Shown here: positions 1 through 6,791 of the stretch, in pieces
Position numbering within the stretch: position 1 is the first letter of the stretch
Layout of the letters: every line of letters begins with the position of its first letter
Assembly (NCBI GenBank): GCA_905196835.1
Contig: CAJJWN010000048.1
Location: forward strand, 1 to 21,473
Direction of reading: 5' to 3'
DNA length: 21,473 nt
From: an uncultured Prevotella sp.
GTDB taxonomy: Bacteria > Bacteroidota > Bacteroidia > Bacteroidales > Bacteroidaceae
Made by a program: the position numbers and the translations under genes
Notes under the pieces: model-generated
Told to the model about the DNA's origin: nothing
Databases searched by the model: none
What the model saw: the letters and a program-made list of their open reading frames with translations, nothing else

Positions 1-1
1 G

Positions 2-373
2 CTCTTCCGAGTGCGCAACCGCCGCTCTAAAATAAAGGACAAGGCCGTGCTCGAGGCCGCAAAGGGCACCAAGGGCGACTTCATCACGCGCTACTGTTAC
101 AGCGAGGAGGAGCGCATGAAGGCCATAACGGAACTTGGCCCGGAGCCTGAAATAACACGATTCAAGGGTCTCGGCGAAATAAGTCCCGACGAGTTCCGCG
201 CCTTCATAGGCCCCGAAATGCGCTTAGAGCAGGTCACCCTGCACAAGACCGACCAGGTGCAGAAGCTCCTCGAATACTACATGGGCAAGAACACGCCCGA
301 GCGTCAGAACTTCATCATCGACAACCTGGTGATTGAGGAAGACCGACCCGAAGAGGAGGAGCTTTCAAATTAA
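2..373 (+). CDS. parE: DNA topoisomerase IV subunit B, C-terminal fragment
   Basis: This is the last 123 codons of a type IIA topoisomerase ATPase subunit; the reading frame is open to the left edge, so the 5' part is missing. The motif [15 protein letters not shown] followed by RLEQVTLHK belongs to the TOPRIM/C-terminal region of GyrB/ParE proteins, where KGLGE is near-universal. The wording GEISPDEF, rather than GEMNPEQL as in GyrB, and the short acidic tail ([12 protein letters not shown]) point to ParE. With ParC it would form topoisomerase IV, which decatenates daughter chromosomes using ATP. A GTG at position 11 is internal, not a start. The gene ends in TAA and is followed by an AT-rich stretch and a family A inverted repeat before the S41 protease gene. 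ParE over GyrB is likely, not certain. Confidence 0.88.
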   Translation, partial: LFRVRNRRSKIKDKAVLEAAKGTKGDFITRYCYSEEERMKAITELGPEPEITRFKGLGEISPDEFRAFIGPEMRLEQVTLHKTDQVQKLLEYYMGKNTPERQNFIIDNLVIEEDRPEEEELSN

Positions 374-404
374 CAATTAAAGATTAACAATTAAACAACG
401 AATA

Positions 405-481
405 TTGGGCTTATCCGGCTAATTAGGCTCATCGGGGCTAATAAGCCCAATTAGCCGGATAAGCCCAATTAGCCCGATAAG
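405..481. repeat. Family A intergenic inverted repeat (copy A1)
   Basis: A perfect 20-bp inverted repeat (405-424 with 449-468) encloses a 24-nt loop, and a further TTAGCCCGATAAG tail follows to 481. The words GGCTTAT, TTAGCC and AAGCCCAAT recur in other gaps of this window (6711-6791, 9087-9136, 9246-9284, 15384-15463, 15566-15642, 20318-20395). It fills the parE to S41 protease gap together with an AT-rich stretch at 374-400 (AACAATTAAA words). It could fold as an RNA hairpin, but has no U-tract after it, so I do not call it a terminator. Confidence 0.85.
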
Positions 482-493
482 AGACCCCAAGCA

Positions 494-2077
494 ATGAAAA
501 CCAAAGTACCGGCAGTTTTACTTTTCTACCTTTTTACCCTTTTACCTTTATATTCCCAGATGCGCGTCAACTTCTCCGGCGACAGCCCGATGCGCAAGCT
601 GCAAATAGCGGAGATGGCCATCAACAACCTGTATGTTGACTCGGTTGACGAGCAGAAGCTCGTGGAGGACGCCATACGCGGGATGCTGGAGAAGCTCGAC
701 CCCCACTCGTCTTACGCCGACCCGAAGGAGGTGAAGGCGCTGAACGAGCCGTTGCAGGGCAACTTCGAGGGCATAGGCGTGCAGTTCAACATGGTTGACG
801 ACACGCTGCTCGTAATCCAGCCCGTCTCGAAAGGTCCGTCGGAGAAGGTCGGCATCATGGCCGGCGACCGCATTGTGAGCGTCAACGACACGGCAATAGC
901 CGGCGTGAAGATGGCGCGCGAGGAAATTATGCGCCGCCTCAGAGGCCCCAAGGGCTCGAAGGTGGAGCTCGGCATAGTGCGCCGCGGCGTGGCTGATGTG
1001 CTCAAGTTTACGGTGAAGAGAGACAAAATACCGGTGAAGAGCGTCGATGCCGTGTACATGCTCCGCCCCGGAGTGGGGTACATAAGGATAGGCAACTTCG
1101 GCGCGACTACCTACGACGAGTTCATGCAGGGCCTCGAGACGCTGCGCCGCGAGGGCATGGTTGACCTCGTGCTCGACCTCCAGGACAACGGCGGAGGCTA
1201 CCTCCAGGCCGCCGTACAGGTGGCAAACGAGTTTCTGGAGCGCGGCGAGCTCATCGTGTACACCGAGGGAAGGCAGTTCCCCCGCACCGATTACAAGGCG
1301 CGGGGCAACGGCAAGATGCGCACGGGGCGCGTCTACGTGCTCGTCAACGAGTTCACGGCATCGGCCGCGGAAATCGTCTCCGGCGCAATACAAGACCACG
1401 ACCGCGGCACCGTAATAGGCCGCCGCACGTTCGGCAAGGGCCTCGTGCAGCGGCCAATCGACCTGCCCGACGGCTCGATGATACGTCTTACCATAGCCCA
1501 TTACTACACCCCCGCAGGCCGCTGCATACAGAAGCCGTACACCAAGGGCGACATGGAGGACTACGCCCTCGACTTCGACAAACGGCTGAAGCACGGCGAG
1601 CTGACCAACCGCGACAGCATACACTTTGCCGATTCGCTGAAATTCTACACGCTCAAGGAGCACCGCGCCGTGTACGGCGGAGGAGGGATTATGCCCGACG
1701 TGTTCGTTCCACTCGACACGCTTCAGTACACGCGCTACCACCGCCAGCTCGTATTGAAGGGCATAGTAATCAACTCCAGCCTGCGCTACATCGACAACCA
1801 CCGCAGCCAGCTGCGCTCGCTCTTCCCCGACTTCGGCACGTTCCGCACGGGCTTCCAGGTGCCCCAACCGCTCATAGACGAGGTGATGAAGGAGGGCGAG
1901 AAGCAGGGCGCGAAGCCCAAGGACGACGACGAGCTGCGCCGCACGCTGCCTTACCTCAAGGCGCAGCTGAAGGCTCTCGTGGCGCGCGATCTCTTCGACA
2001 TGAGCGAATATTTCCAGATTATCAACGAGGAGAGCGACATCGTGAAGAAGGCCGTCGGCCTCGCCGTAACCCGTTGA
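494..2077 (+). CDS. S41 family C-terminal processing peptidase (CtpA/Tsp-like)
   Basis: A 527-residue exported serine protease of the carboxy-terminal processing type, which cuts proteins near their C-termini in the periplasm or envelope. The N-terminus (MKTKVPAVLLFYLFTLLPLYSQ) is a signal peptide. A PDZ domain lies at about residues 85-170 (GIGVQF, GIMAGDRIVSVN, LRGPKGSKV). The catalytic domain follows: LVLDLQDNGGG near 225-235, nucleophile Ser290 in FTASAAEIVSGA, and general base Lys315 in FGKGLVQ. The 25-residue Ser-Lys spacing is that of the Tsp family. Residues 345 onward form a C-terminal extension common in Bacteroidetes members. The start ATG is chosen because it opens the signal peptide. 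The last codons (Val-Thr-Arg-stop) lie in a sequence shared with intergenic repeats elsewhere (see 2066-2171). No promoter was found; it may be read through from parE. Confidence 0.93.
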   Translation: MKTKVPAVLLFYLFTLLPLYSQMRVNFSGDSPMRKLQIAEMAINNLYVDSVDEQKLVEDAIRGMLEKLDPHSSYADPKEVKALNEPLQGNFEGIGVQFNMVDDTLLVIQPVSKGPSEKVGIMAGDRIVSVNDTAIAGVKMAREEIMRRLRGPKGSKVELGIVRRGVADVLKFTVKRDKIPVKSVDAVYMLRPGVGYIRIGNFGATTYDEFMQGLETLRREGMVDLVLDLQDNGGGYLQAAVQVANEFLERGELIVYTEGRQFPRTDYKARGNGKMRTGRVYVLVNEFTASAAEIVSGAIQDHDRGTVIGRRTFGKGLVQRPIDLPDGSMIRLTIAHYYTPAGRCIQKPYTKGDMEDYALDFDKRLKHGELTNRDSIHFADSLKFYTLKEHRAVYGGGGIMPDVFVPLDTLQYTRYHRQLVLKGIVINSSLRYIDNHRSQLRSLFPDFGTFRTGFQVPQPLIDEVMKEGEKQGAKPKDDDELRRTLPYLKAQLKALVARDLFDMSEYFQIINEESDIVKKAVGLAVTR

Positions 2078-2171
2078 CAGTCAGCAGCTTTATAAAAGGC
2101 CGCCTTTCGCAGCACGAAAGGCGGCCTTTTACGTTGCCGTTTGCGGCCTTTCGCAGGGCAAAAGGCCGCCT
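2066..2171 (+). terminator. Family B double hairpin after the S41 gene, acting as terminator (copy B1)
   Basis: The copy starts with module C (2066-2085), which contains the S41 stop codon, then a 16-bp perfect stem AAAAGGCCGCCTTTCG (2094-2109 with 2115-2130, loop CAGCA) that ends in TTTT, so it has the form of an intrinsic terminator readable from both strands. A second, related hairpin follows (2143-2151 with 2161-2169). The first hairpin with its loop is identical over 37 bp to the one at 9148-9184. It is therefore a repeat that also serves as a terminator. Confidence 0.85.
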
Positions 2172-2255
2172 CTTGGGTGCATCCGCAGTTTGTTTGGATG
2201 GTTCTTAAGAGTATGGCCTGTTCACATCCTTCCGCAATCCAGGCAGTAGGTAATC

Positions 2256-2346
2256 GTCATGCCGCACTCCGATGCGGCATCCAGTGTAAGCAATCAAGTC
2301 TTTTCAATGTTTGTGTACTGGATTCCGCGTCGGAGCGCGGAATGAC
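2256..2346. repeat. Small inverted-repeat element, MITE-like
   Basis: Two 30-bp arms (2256-2285 and 2317-2346) are reverse complements with four mismatches and flank a 31-bp centre. Each arm is itself a small palindrome (GCCGCAcuccgaTGCGGC type) and begins or ends with GTCAT/ATGAC. No ORF of credible coding character lies inside. The type resembles short dispersed palindromes with GTCATTCCGC...GCGGAATCCAG wording seen in many bacteria. Whether it is mobile is inference. The remainder of 2172-2578 holds the two promoters listed below and nothing else I can identify. Confidence 0.7.
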
Positions 2347-2426
2347 AGTTACCGACAGACCGATTGAAGTAGGATGATTACCGCAGATTTCTTACGCCGA
2401 ACTCACGTGAAAAATACGCCGGATAT

Positions 2427-2459
2427 TTTGCCGTGACATATTTTATTTTCATACCTTTG
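2427..2459 (+). promoter_or_regulatory. Distal Bacteroidetes-type promoter of the GH3 gene
   Basis: TTTG at 2427-2430 and TACCTTTG at 2452-2459 match the -33 and -7 boxes of the primary Bacteroidetes sigma factor, with a 21-bp spacer. It lies about 120 bp before the GH3 start codon, giving a long leader. Confidence 0.7.
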
Positions 2460-2515
2460 CTTCGCGAAGATAGGATGCGGCTCTGCAATGGCGGAGCAAA
2501 AAACTTCGTTTTTCG

Positions 2516-2547
2516 TTTGCCATTGCGCTCGCCTTTTACTATCTTTG
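2516..2547 (+). promoter_or_regulatory. Proximal Bacteroidetes-type promoter of the GH3 gene
   Basis: TTTG at 2516-2519 and TATCTTTG at 2540-2547 with a 20-bp spacer. Transcription would begin near 2553, leaving a leader of about 25 nt before the ATG at 2579. With the distal promoter it forms a tandem pair for GH3 and the overlapping LOG gene. Confidence 0.75.
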
Positions 2548-2578
2548 TCCCCTGTGATACTGTAAAAACATACTTTGA

Positions 2579-4819
2579 ATGAAGACTATCAGATTATCTT
2601 TGGCGGCGTTGGCGTCGCTCGCCTGCGTCATTACGGCAGGCGCACAGGCTCTGCCTGTGTATCTTGACGACACAAAACCGGTAGAGGAGCGCGTTGAAGA
2701 CGCCCTCCGCCGCATGACTACGGAGGAGAAAATAGCCGTAATCCACGCCCAGAGCAAGTTCAGTTCGCCCGGCGTGGCGCGCCTGGGCATACCCCAGTTC
2801 TGGACCGACGACGGGCCCCACGGCGTGCGCCCCGACGTGCTTTGGGACGAATGGGTGCAGGCCGGGCAGACCAACGACTCGTGCGTGGCCTTCCCCGCGC
2901 TTACGTGTCTTGCCGCTACGTGGAACCCGCCTATGGCCCGCGCCTACGGAAAGGCGCTCGGCGAGGAAGCCCTTTACCGCGGCAAGGACATGATTCTGGG
3001 CCCCGGCGTCAACATTCTGCGCACGCCGCTGGGCGGACGCAACTTCGAGTACATGGGCGAAGACCCGCTGCTGGCGTCGCGCATGGTCGTGCCCTACATC
3101 CGTGGACTTCAGTCGAACGGCGTCGCCGCGTGCGTTAAGCACTACGCGCTGAACAACGACGAGGTGTACCGCCACCAGGTCAACGTCATCGTTGACGACC
3201 GCGCGCTGCGCGAAATCTACCTCCCCGCCTTCCGCGCCGCCGTGCAAGAGGGGCACACATGGGGCATAATGGGCTCTTACAACCTGTACAACAACCAGCA
3301 CAACTGCCACAACCGGCGGCTGCTCGTTGACATTCTGAAAGGCGAGTGGGGGTACGACGGCGTGGTAGTGTCCGATTGGGGCGGCACGCACGACACGCGC
3401 CAGGCCATAGAGAACGGGCTCGACATGGAGTTCGGCACATGGACCGACGGCCTCACCTTCGGCGTGTCGAACGCGTACGACAACTACTTCATGGCGCGTC
3501 CGTACCTCGAGCTTATACGTAAGGGCGAATATTCCACCAAGGAACTCGACGACAAGGTGCGCCGCGTGCTGCGCCTCTTCTTCCGCACGTCGATGAACCG
3601 CAGCCGCGGTTTCGGCTCGATGAACTCCGAGGCTCATTACGCCACGGCGCGGCAGGTGGCCGCCGACGGCATCGTGCTGCTCAAGAACAAGGGCGGAGTG
3701 CTGCCCATCGACACCACGGAGGCGTGCACCGTGCTCGTGGTTGGCGAGAACGCCATCAAGATGATGACCGTAGGCGGAGGCAGCTCGTCGCTCAAGGCGC
3801 AGCGTGAGGTGCTGCCGCTCGACGGCCTGCGCCGCGCCCTGGGCGGCAAAATAAAGGTGGAGTACGCCCGCGGATACGTCGGCGACACCACCGGCAACTG
3901 CGACGGAGTAGTAGCCAAGCAGAGTCTTTACGACCTGCGCACGCCCGACGAGCTGCTGGCCGAGGCCGTGGAGAAGGCGCGCAAGGCCGACTACGTAATA
4001 ATGTTCGGCGGCCTTAACAAGGGCAACCATCAGGACTCCGAGGGCAACGACCGCCTGGACTACGGCCTGCCCTACGGCCAGGACCGCCTGGTTGAGGCTC
4101 TTGCCAAGGCCAACAAGCGTTTCGTGTACGTCAACATATCGGGCAATCCCGTGGCGATGCCGTGGGTCGGCAAGGTCAACGCCATCGTGCAGGGCTGGTT
4201 TCTCGGTTCTACGGCGGGCGATGCGCTGGCCGACGTGCTCACCGGGCGCGTCAACCCGTCGGGCAAGCTGCCATATTCGTGGCTGGCAAAGCTCGACGAC
4301 TACCCCGCGCACAGGCTCGGCACGTACCCCGGAACATGGCGCGACGGCAAGAAAATCATAGACGAAGAGTATAAGGAAGGCATCTTCCTCGGCTACCGAT
4401 GGGTTGACAAGGAGGGCGTAAAGCCCGTGTTCGCCTTCGGCCACGGCCTCAGTTACACCACCTTCAAGCTGGGCAAGGCCACGGCGGACAAGGCCGCGCT
4501 TGCCCCGGGCGACAGCATAACGTTCACCCTTGACGTGACAAATACTGGCAAACGCGCAGGCGCAGAGGTGGTGCAGCTGTACGTGCGCGACTGCGAATCA
4601 TCGCTCGTCCGCCCGTACAAGGAGCTTAAAGCCTTCAAGAAAGTAAGCCTCGCGCCGGGCGAGACGCGGCAGGTCAGCCTCACGCTCGGCATCGACGCCC
4701 TAAGCTTCTACGACGACAAGGCGCAGCGGTGGACGGCCGAGCCGGGACGCTTCGAGGCTCTTATAGGCAACGCCTCCGACAATGTGACACAGAAAGTAAC
4801 GTTCGATTTGAAGCAATGA
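2579..4819 (+). CDS. bglX: Glycoside hydrolase family 3 beta-glucosidase (BglX-like), secreted
   Basis: A 746-residue glycoside hydrolase that releases terminal sugars, most likely beta-D-glucose, from oligosaccharides in the periplasm. A signal peptide spans residues 1 to about 23 (ending AGAQA). The GH3 N-terminal barrel covers about 30-340 with the substrate-binding words FWTDDGPHG, GPGVNILRTPLGGRNFEYMGEDP and KHYALNNDE. The nucleophile is Asp266 in VVSDWGGTHD. The GH3 C-terminal sandwich lies at about 370-600, including the EGIFLGYR word typical of this family, and a fibronectin III-like domain ends the protein (about 655-735). No PA14 insert is present. Two promoters precede it. Its TGA overlaps the ATG of the LOG gene, so the two are probably co-translated. 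There is no SusC/SusD pair nearby, so it is not in a classical polysaccharide utilisation locus. Family is sure; exact sugar specificity is not. Confidence 0.92.
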   Translation: MKTIRLSLAALASLACVITAGAQALPVYLDDTKPVEERVEDALRRMTTEEKIAVIHAQSKFSSPGVARLGIPQFWTDDGPHGVRPDVLWDEWVQAGQTNDSCVAFPALTCLAATWNPPMARAYGKALGEEALYRGKDMILGPGVNILRTPLGGRNFEYMGEDPLLASRMVVPYIRGLQSNGVAACVKHYALNNDEVYRHQVNVIVDDRALREIYLPAFRAAVQEGHTWGIMGSYNLYNNQHNCHNRRLLVDILKGEWGYDGVVVSDWGGTHDTRQAIENGLDMEFGTWTDGLTFGVSNAYDNYFMARPYLELIRKGEYSTKELDDKVRRVLRLFFRTSMNRSRGFGSMNSEAHYATARQVAADGIVLLKNKGGVLPIDTTEACTVLVVGENAIKMMTVGGGSSSLKAQREVLPLDGLRRALGGKIKVEYARGYVGDTTGNCDGVVAKQSLYDLRTPDELLAEAVEKARKADYVIMFGGLNKGNHQDSEGNDRLDYGLPYGQDRLVEALAKANKRFVYVNISGNPVAMPWVGKVNAIVQGWFLGSTAGDALADVLTGRVNPSGKLPYSWLAKLDDYPAHRLGTYPGTWRDGKKIIDEEYKEGIFLGYRWVDKEGVKPVFAFGHGLSYTTFKLGKATADKAALAPGDSITFTLDVTNTGKRAGAEVVQLYVRDCESSLVRPYKELKAFKKVSLAPGETRQVSLTLGIDALSFYDDKAQRWTAEPGRFEALIGNASDNVTQKVTFDLKQ

Positions 4820-5373
4820 AGATAGCAGTATTCTGTTCGGCGAACTCGAATATCGACGCCGGATATTTCAAGGTGGCGGAAGAGTTGGGCCGCTGGATGG
4901 GTGAGAACGGGCACACCCTCGTGTTCGGAGGCTGCAACCTCGGCCTCATGGAGTGCGTGGCGAAGGCCGTGCACGGGGCAGGCGGGCGCACCATTGGCGT
5001 GGTGCCCACCATCATAGAGCGCGGAGGCAAGGCCAGTCCGAGCATGGACGTGTGCATACCCTGCGACAACCTGAGCGACCGCAAGGAGCTTATGACGGCG
5101 CAGTGCGACGCAGCCGTGGCCCTGCCCGGCGGCCTTGGCACGCTCGACGAGGTGTTTACCATGGCCGCGTCGGCCACCATCGGCTACCACCATAAGCCCA
5201 TAGTGCTGCTCAACGCGGGCGGTTTCTGGGACAGCCTCGTTGCCCTTCTCGACGACATTCAGCGCAAGGGAATGGTCAGAGGAGAGTGGAGGAGCATAAT
5301 AAAGGTGGCAACCCCACCCCTCGCTCCGCAAGGGGTGGGTGACTGGAATGCCTTTTTTGACGGCATTCTGTGA
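4816..5373 (+). CDS. LOG-family protein (cytokinin riboside 5'-monophosphate phosphoribohydrolase-like)
   Basis: A 185-residue cytoplasmic Rossmann-fold protein. LOG proteins cleave the N-glycosidic bond of nucleoside monophosphates (AMP, cytokinin nucleotides) to a free base and ribose 5-phosphate. The signature PGGLGTLDE is at residues 104-112, the DRKELM word (active-site Arg) at 88-93, and the nucleotide loop FGGCNLGLME at 37-46. The start at 4816 is chosen over in-frame positions further left because MKIAVFCSAN opens the conserved first strand and because it gives an ATGA overlap with the GH3 stop. The final roughly 20 residues (ATPPLAPQGVGDWNAFFDGIL) are odd: their DNA contains a family D hairpin and another small inverted repeat, suggesting a repeat-derived tail. 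A strong terminator follows. The physiological substrate in this organism is unknown. Confidence 0.88.
   Translation: MKIAVFCSANSNIDAGYFKVAEELGRWMGENGHTLVFGGCNLGLMECVAKAVHGAGGRTIGVVPTIIERGGKASPSMDVCIPCDNLSDRKELMTAQCDAAVALPGGLGTLDEVFTMAASATIGYHHKPIVLLNAGGFWDSLVALLDDIQRKGMVRGEWRSIIKVATPPLAPQGVGDWNAFFDGIL
5311..5340 (+). repeat. Family D hairpin inside the 3' end of the LOG gene
   Basis: CCCACCCCT (5313-5321) pairs perfectly with AGGGGTGGG (5331-5339) across a 9-nt loop. The C-rich/G-rich wording with GGGGTGGG is that of the intergenic family D elements at 5456, 12581, 13191, 15321, 16907, 17010 and 17076. It encodes part of the last 20 residues of the LOG protein. A second small inverted repeat (GAATGCC 5346-5352 with GGCATTC 5362-5368) follows within the coding region. 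Confidence 0.65.
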
Positions 5374-5393
5374 ATATTACAAGTAATAATAAA

Positions 5394-5440
5394 ACAAAAC
5401 CGGCTTGGCGATATGTATGTAATCGCCAAGCCGGTTTTGT
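5394..5440. terminator. Bidirectional intrinsic terminator between convergent genes
   Basis: A perfect 19-bp stem (ACAAAACCGGCTTGGCGAT at 5394-5412 with its complement at 5422-5440) closes a 9-nt loop. The GC-rich core is bordered by AAAA on the left and TTTTGT on the right, so it can end transcripts of the LOG gene on the plus strand and of the flavodiiron gene on the minus strand. Confidence 0.9.
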
Positions 5441-5455
5441 AAAATCAATCCTTAC

Positions 5456-5484
5456 GCCCTCCCCTTGGAGAGGGAGGGGTGGGG
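5456..5484. repeat. Family D repeat next to the flavodiiron stop codon
   Basis: CCCTCC and GGAGGG words form a short imperfect hairpin followed by GGGGTGGGGC, the same G-rich ending seen in the other family D copies. It abuts the stop codon of the minus-strand flavodiiron gene. Confidence 0.6.
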
Positions 5485-6678
5485 CTATCTGTCCTGCTTC
5501 AGCCTCTCCGCCATGGCGCGTCCCAGCGCCTCGCACTGTGCGAAGGTGTCGTCTTTGAGGCTCTGCTTCATCTCCACCGGCGTGCCCACAGGCTCGAACT
5601 TGAGGCGCGTCTCGTTCCATTCCTTGATGCGCTCCACGGCCTTTCCAGCCCACGCATAGCTGCCAAACCAGCCTATGTAGTGACGGTTCTTGATGTCCTT
5701 GCCAGCGATTTCGCTCAACAGCACTTCCATTTCGTGATACAGTCCGGCGTTGTACGTCGGCGCACCTACGATGAGTGCGCGGTAGCGGAAGATGTCACGC
5801 AGTATGTAAGAGTGGTGGGTCTTCGACACGTTGTACATTACGATGTTCTTAATCCCGGCCTGGCTCGCGGCGCGGGCTATTACTTCGGCCATGCGCTCGG
5901 TGTTGCCGTACATCGTTCCGTAGCAGATTACGATGCCTTCCTCGGTCTCGTAGCGGCTAAGCCGGTCGTATATGCCTATTACCTTGTCGATGTTCTCGTG
6001 CCATACGGGGCCGTGCGTCGAGCAGATGTAGTCCAGTTGCACTCCAGCAAGCTTCTTCAGGGCGTTCTGTACGGGCACTCCGTACTTGCCTACGATGTTC
6101 GAATAGTAGCGGACCATCTCCAGCCAGAACGTGTCGCAGTTGATTTCAGAGTCTATTATGCCGCCGTTGAGCGCGCCGAAGCAGCCGAAGGCGTCGCCCG
6201 AGAAGAGCGTGTGGGTGGTCGTGTCGAGCGTCACCATAGTCTCAGGCCAGTGTACCATCGGGGTGAGAACGAACGTAAGTTCGTGCCGTCCGAGGCTGAG
6301 CGTCGAGCCGTTGGTTACCTCCACACCCTCGGTTGGCATCCCGTAAAAGCCCTCAATCATGCCAAACGCCTTCTTGTTGGTGACAATCTTTATGCCGGGA
6401 TAATACTTCCGTATCAGCTCTATGGCGCCGCTGTGGTCGGGCTCCATGTGGTTTATCACGAGGTAGTCAATCTGGCGGTCGCCCAGTATTTCGCGTATGT
6501 TCTTTAGGTAAGGCATGAAGAAGTCCACCTCTACCGTGTCTACGAGGCACACCTTTTCGTCGTCTATGAGGTAAGAGTTGTACGAAACTCCGTTGGGCAG
6601 CGGCCACAAGCCTTCGAAAAGCTCCTTGTTGCGGTCGTTTACGCCCACGTAATAGATTTTGTCTGTAATCTCAATCAT
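5485..6678 (-). CDS. Flavodiiron protein (A-type flavoprotein, O2/NO reductase)
   Basis: A 397-residue cytoplasmic enzyme that reduces O2 to water and/or NO to N2O, protecting anaerobes from oxygen and nitrosative stress. The N-terminal metallo-beta-lactamase-like domain (about 1-245) carries the full set of diiron ligands: His77, Glu79, Asp81 and His82 (HMEPDHSG), His143 (MVHWPE), Asp162 (SGDAFG) and His222 (STHGPVWH). The C-terminal flavodoxin domain starts near residue 248 (IVICYGTMYGNTERMAE, the FMN phosphate loop). No rubredoxin or flavin reductase domain is fused, so electrons must come from a separate partner not seen here. The start ATG opens the conserved MIEITDKIYYVG. It lies downstream of the PfkB gene on the same strand, with a 113-bp gap filled by a family A repeat; I see no good promoter in that gap. 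Confidence 0.94.
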   Translation of the reverse strand: MIEITDKIYYVGVNDRNKELFEGLWPLPNGVSYNSYLIDDEKVCLVDTVEVDFFMPYLKNIREILGDRQIDYLVINHMEPDHSGAIELIRKYYPGIKIVTNKKAFGMIEGFYGMPTEGVEVTNGSTLSLGRHELTFVLTPMVHWPETMVTLDTTTHTLFSGDAFGCFGALNGGIIDSEINCDTFWLEMVRYYSNIVGKYGVPVQNALKKLAGVQLDYICSTHGPVWHENIDKVIGIYDRLSRYETEEGIVICYGTMYGNTERMAEVIARAASQAGIKNIVMYNVSKTHHSYILRDIFRYRALIVGAPTYNAGLYHEMEVLLSEIAGKDIKNRHYIGWFGSYAWAGKAVERIKEWNETRLKFEPVGTPVEMKQSLKDDTFAQCEALGRAMAERLKQDR

Positions 6679-6710
6679 GGCTGTATTTGTTTTAGTTGTT
6701 CTTTATTCTG

Positions 6711-6791
6711 ATAGGCCTGATGGGCCGGATGAGCCTGATGCGCCATGGCTTTGGCGTATAGGGCTTATTAGGCTAATCAGGCTCATTGGCC
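6711..6791. repeat. Family A imperfect inverted repeat (copy A2)
   Basis: AGGCC...ATGAGCCTGAT on the left (from 6713) pairs imperfectly with ATTAGGCTAATCAGGCTCATTGG on the right, around a small central hairpin CGCCA/TGGCG near 6741-6756. It fills the gap between the two minus-strand genes and stops at the PfkB stop codon. Confidence 0.7.

Noticed and set aside
1..10. GCTCTTCCGA equals part of the standard Illumina adapter.
   Set aside because: Read in frame with parE it gives Leu-Phe-Arg followed by Val-Arg-Asn, which fits the expected ParE sequence, so a chance match is more likely than adapter carry-over.
548..1867. 439-codon open frame on the minus strand inside the S41 gene.
   Set aside because: It is the shadow of a GC-rich gene: low-complexity His/Val/Ala/Glu composition, no motif, and the plus strand has a clear catalytic protein.
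2141..2377. 78-codon open frame after the S41 gene.
   Set aside because: It starts inside a family B hairpin and runs through the 2256-2346 inverted repeat; no promoter and no protein-like pattern.
2594..4444. 616-codon open frame on the minus strand inside the GH3 gene.
   Set aside because: Same shadow effect; the composition is rich in His, Val and Ala with no recognisable domain, while the plus strand is an unmistakable GH3 enzyme.
5394..5440. Possible transposon end or attachment site, because of the perfect 19-bp inverted repeat.
   Set aside because: Its place between convergent genes and the A/T borders fit a bidirectional terminator fully.
5479..6507. 342-codon plus-strand open frame opposite the flavodiiron gene.
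   Set aside because: The minus strand has all diiron ligands and a flavodoxin domain; the plus frame is a shadow with no family features.
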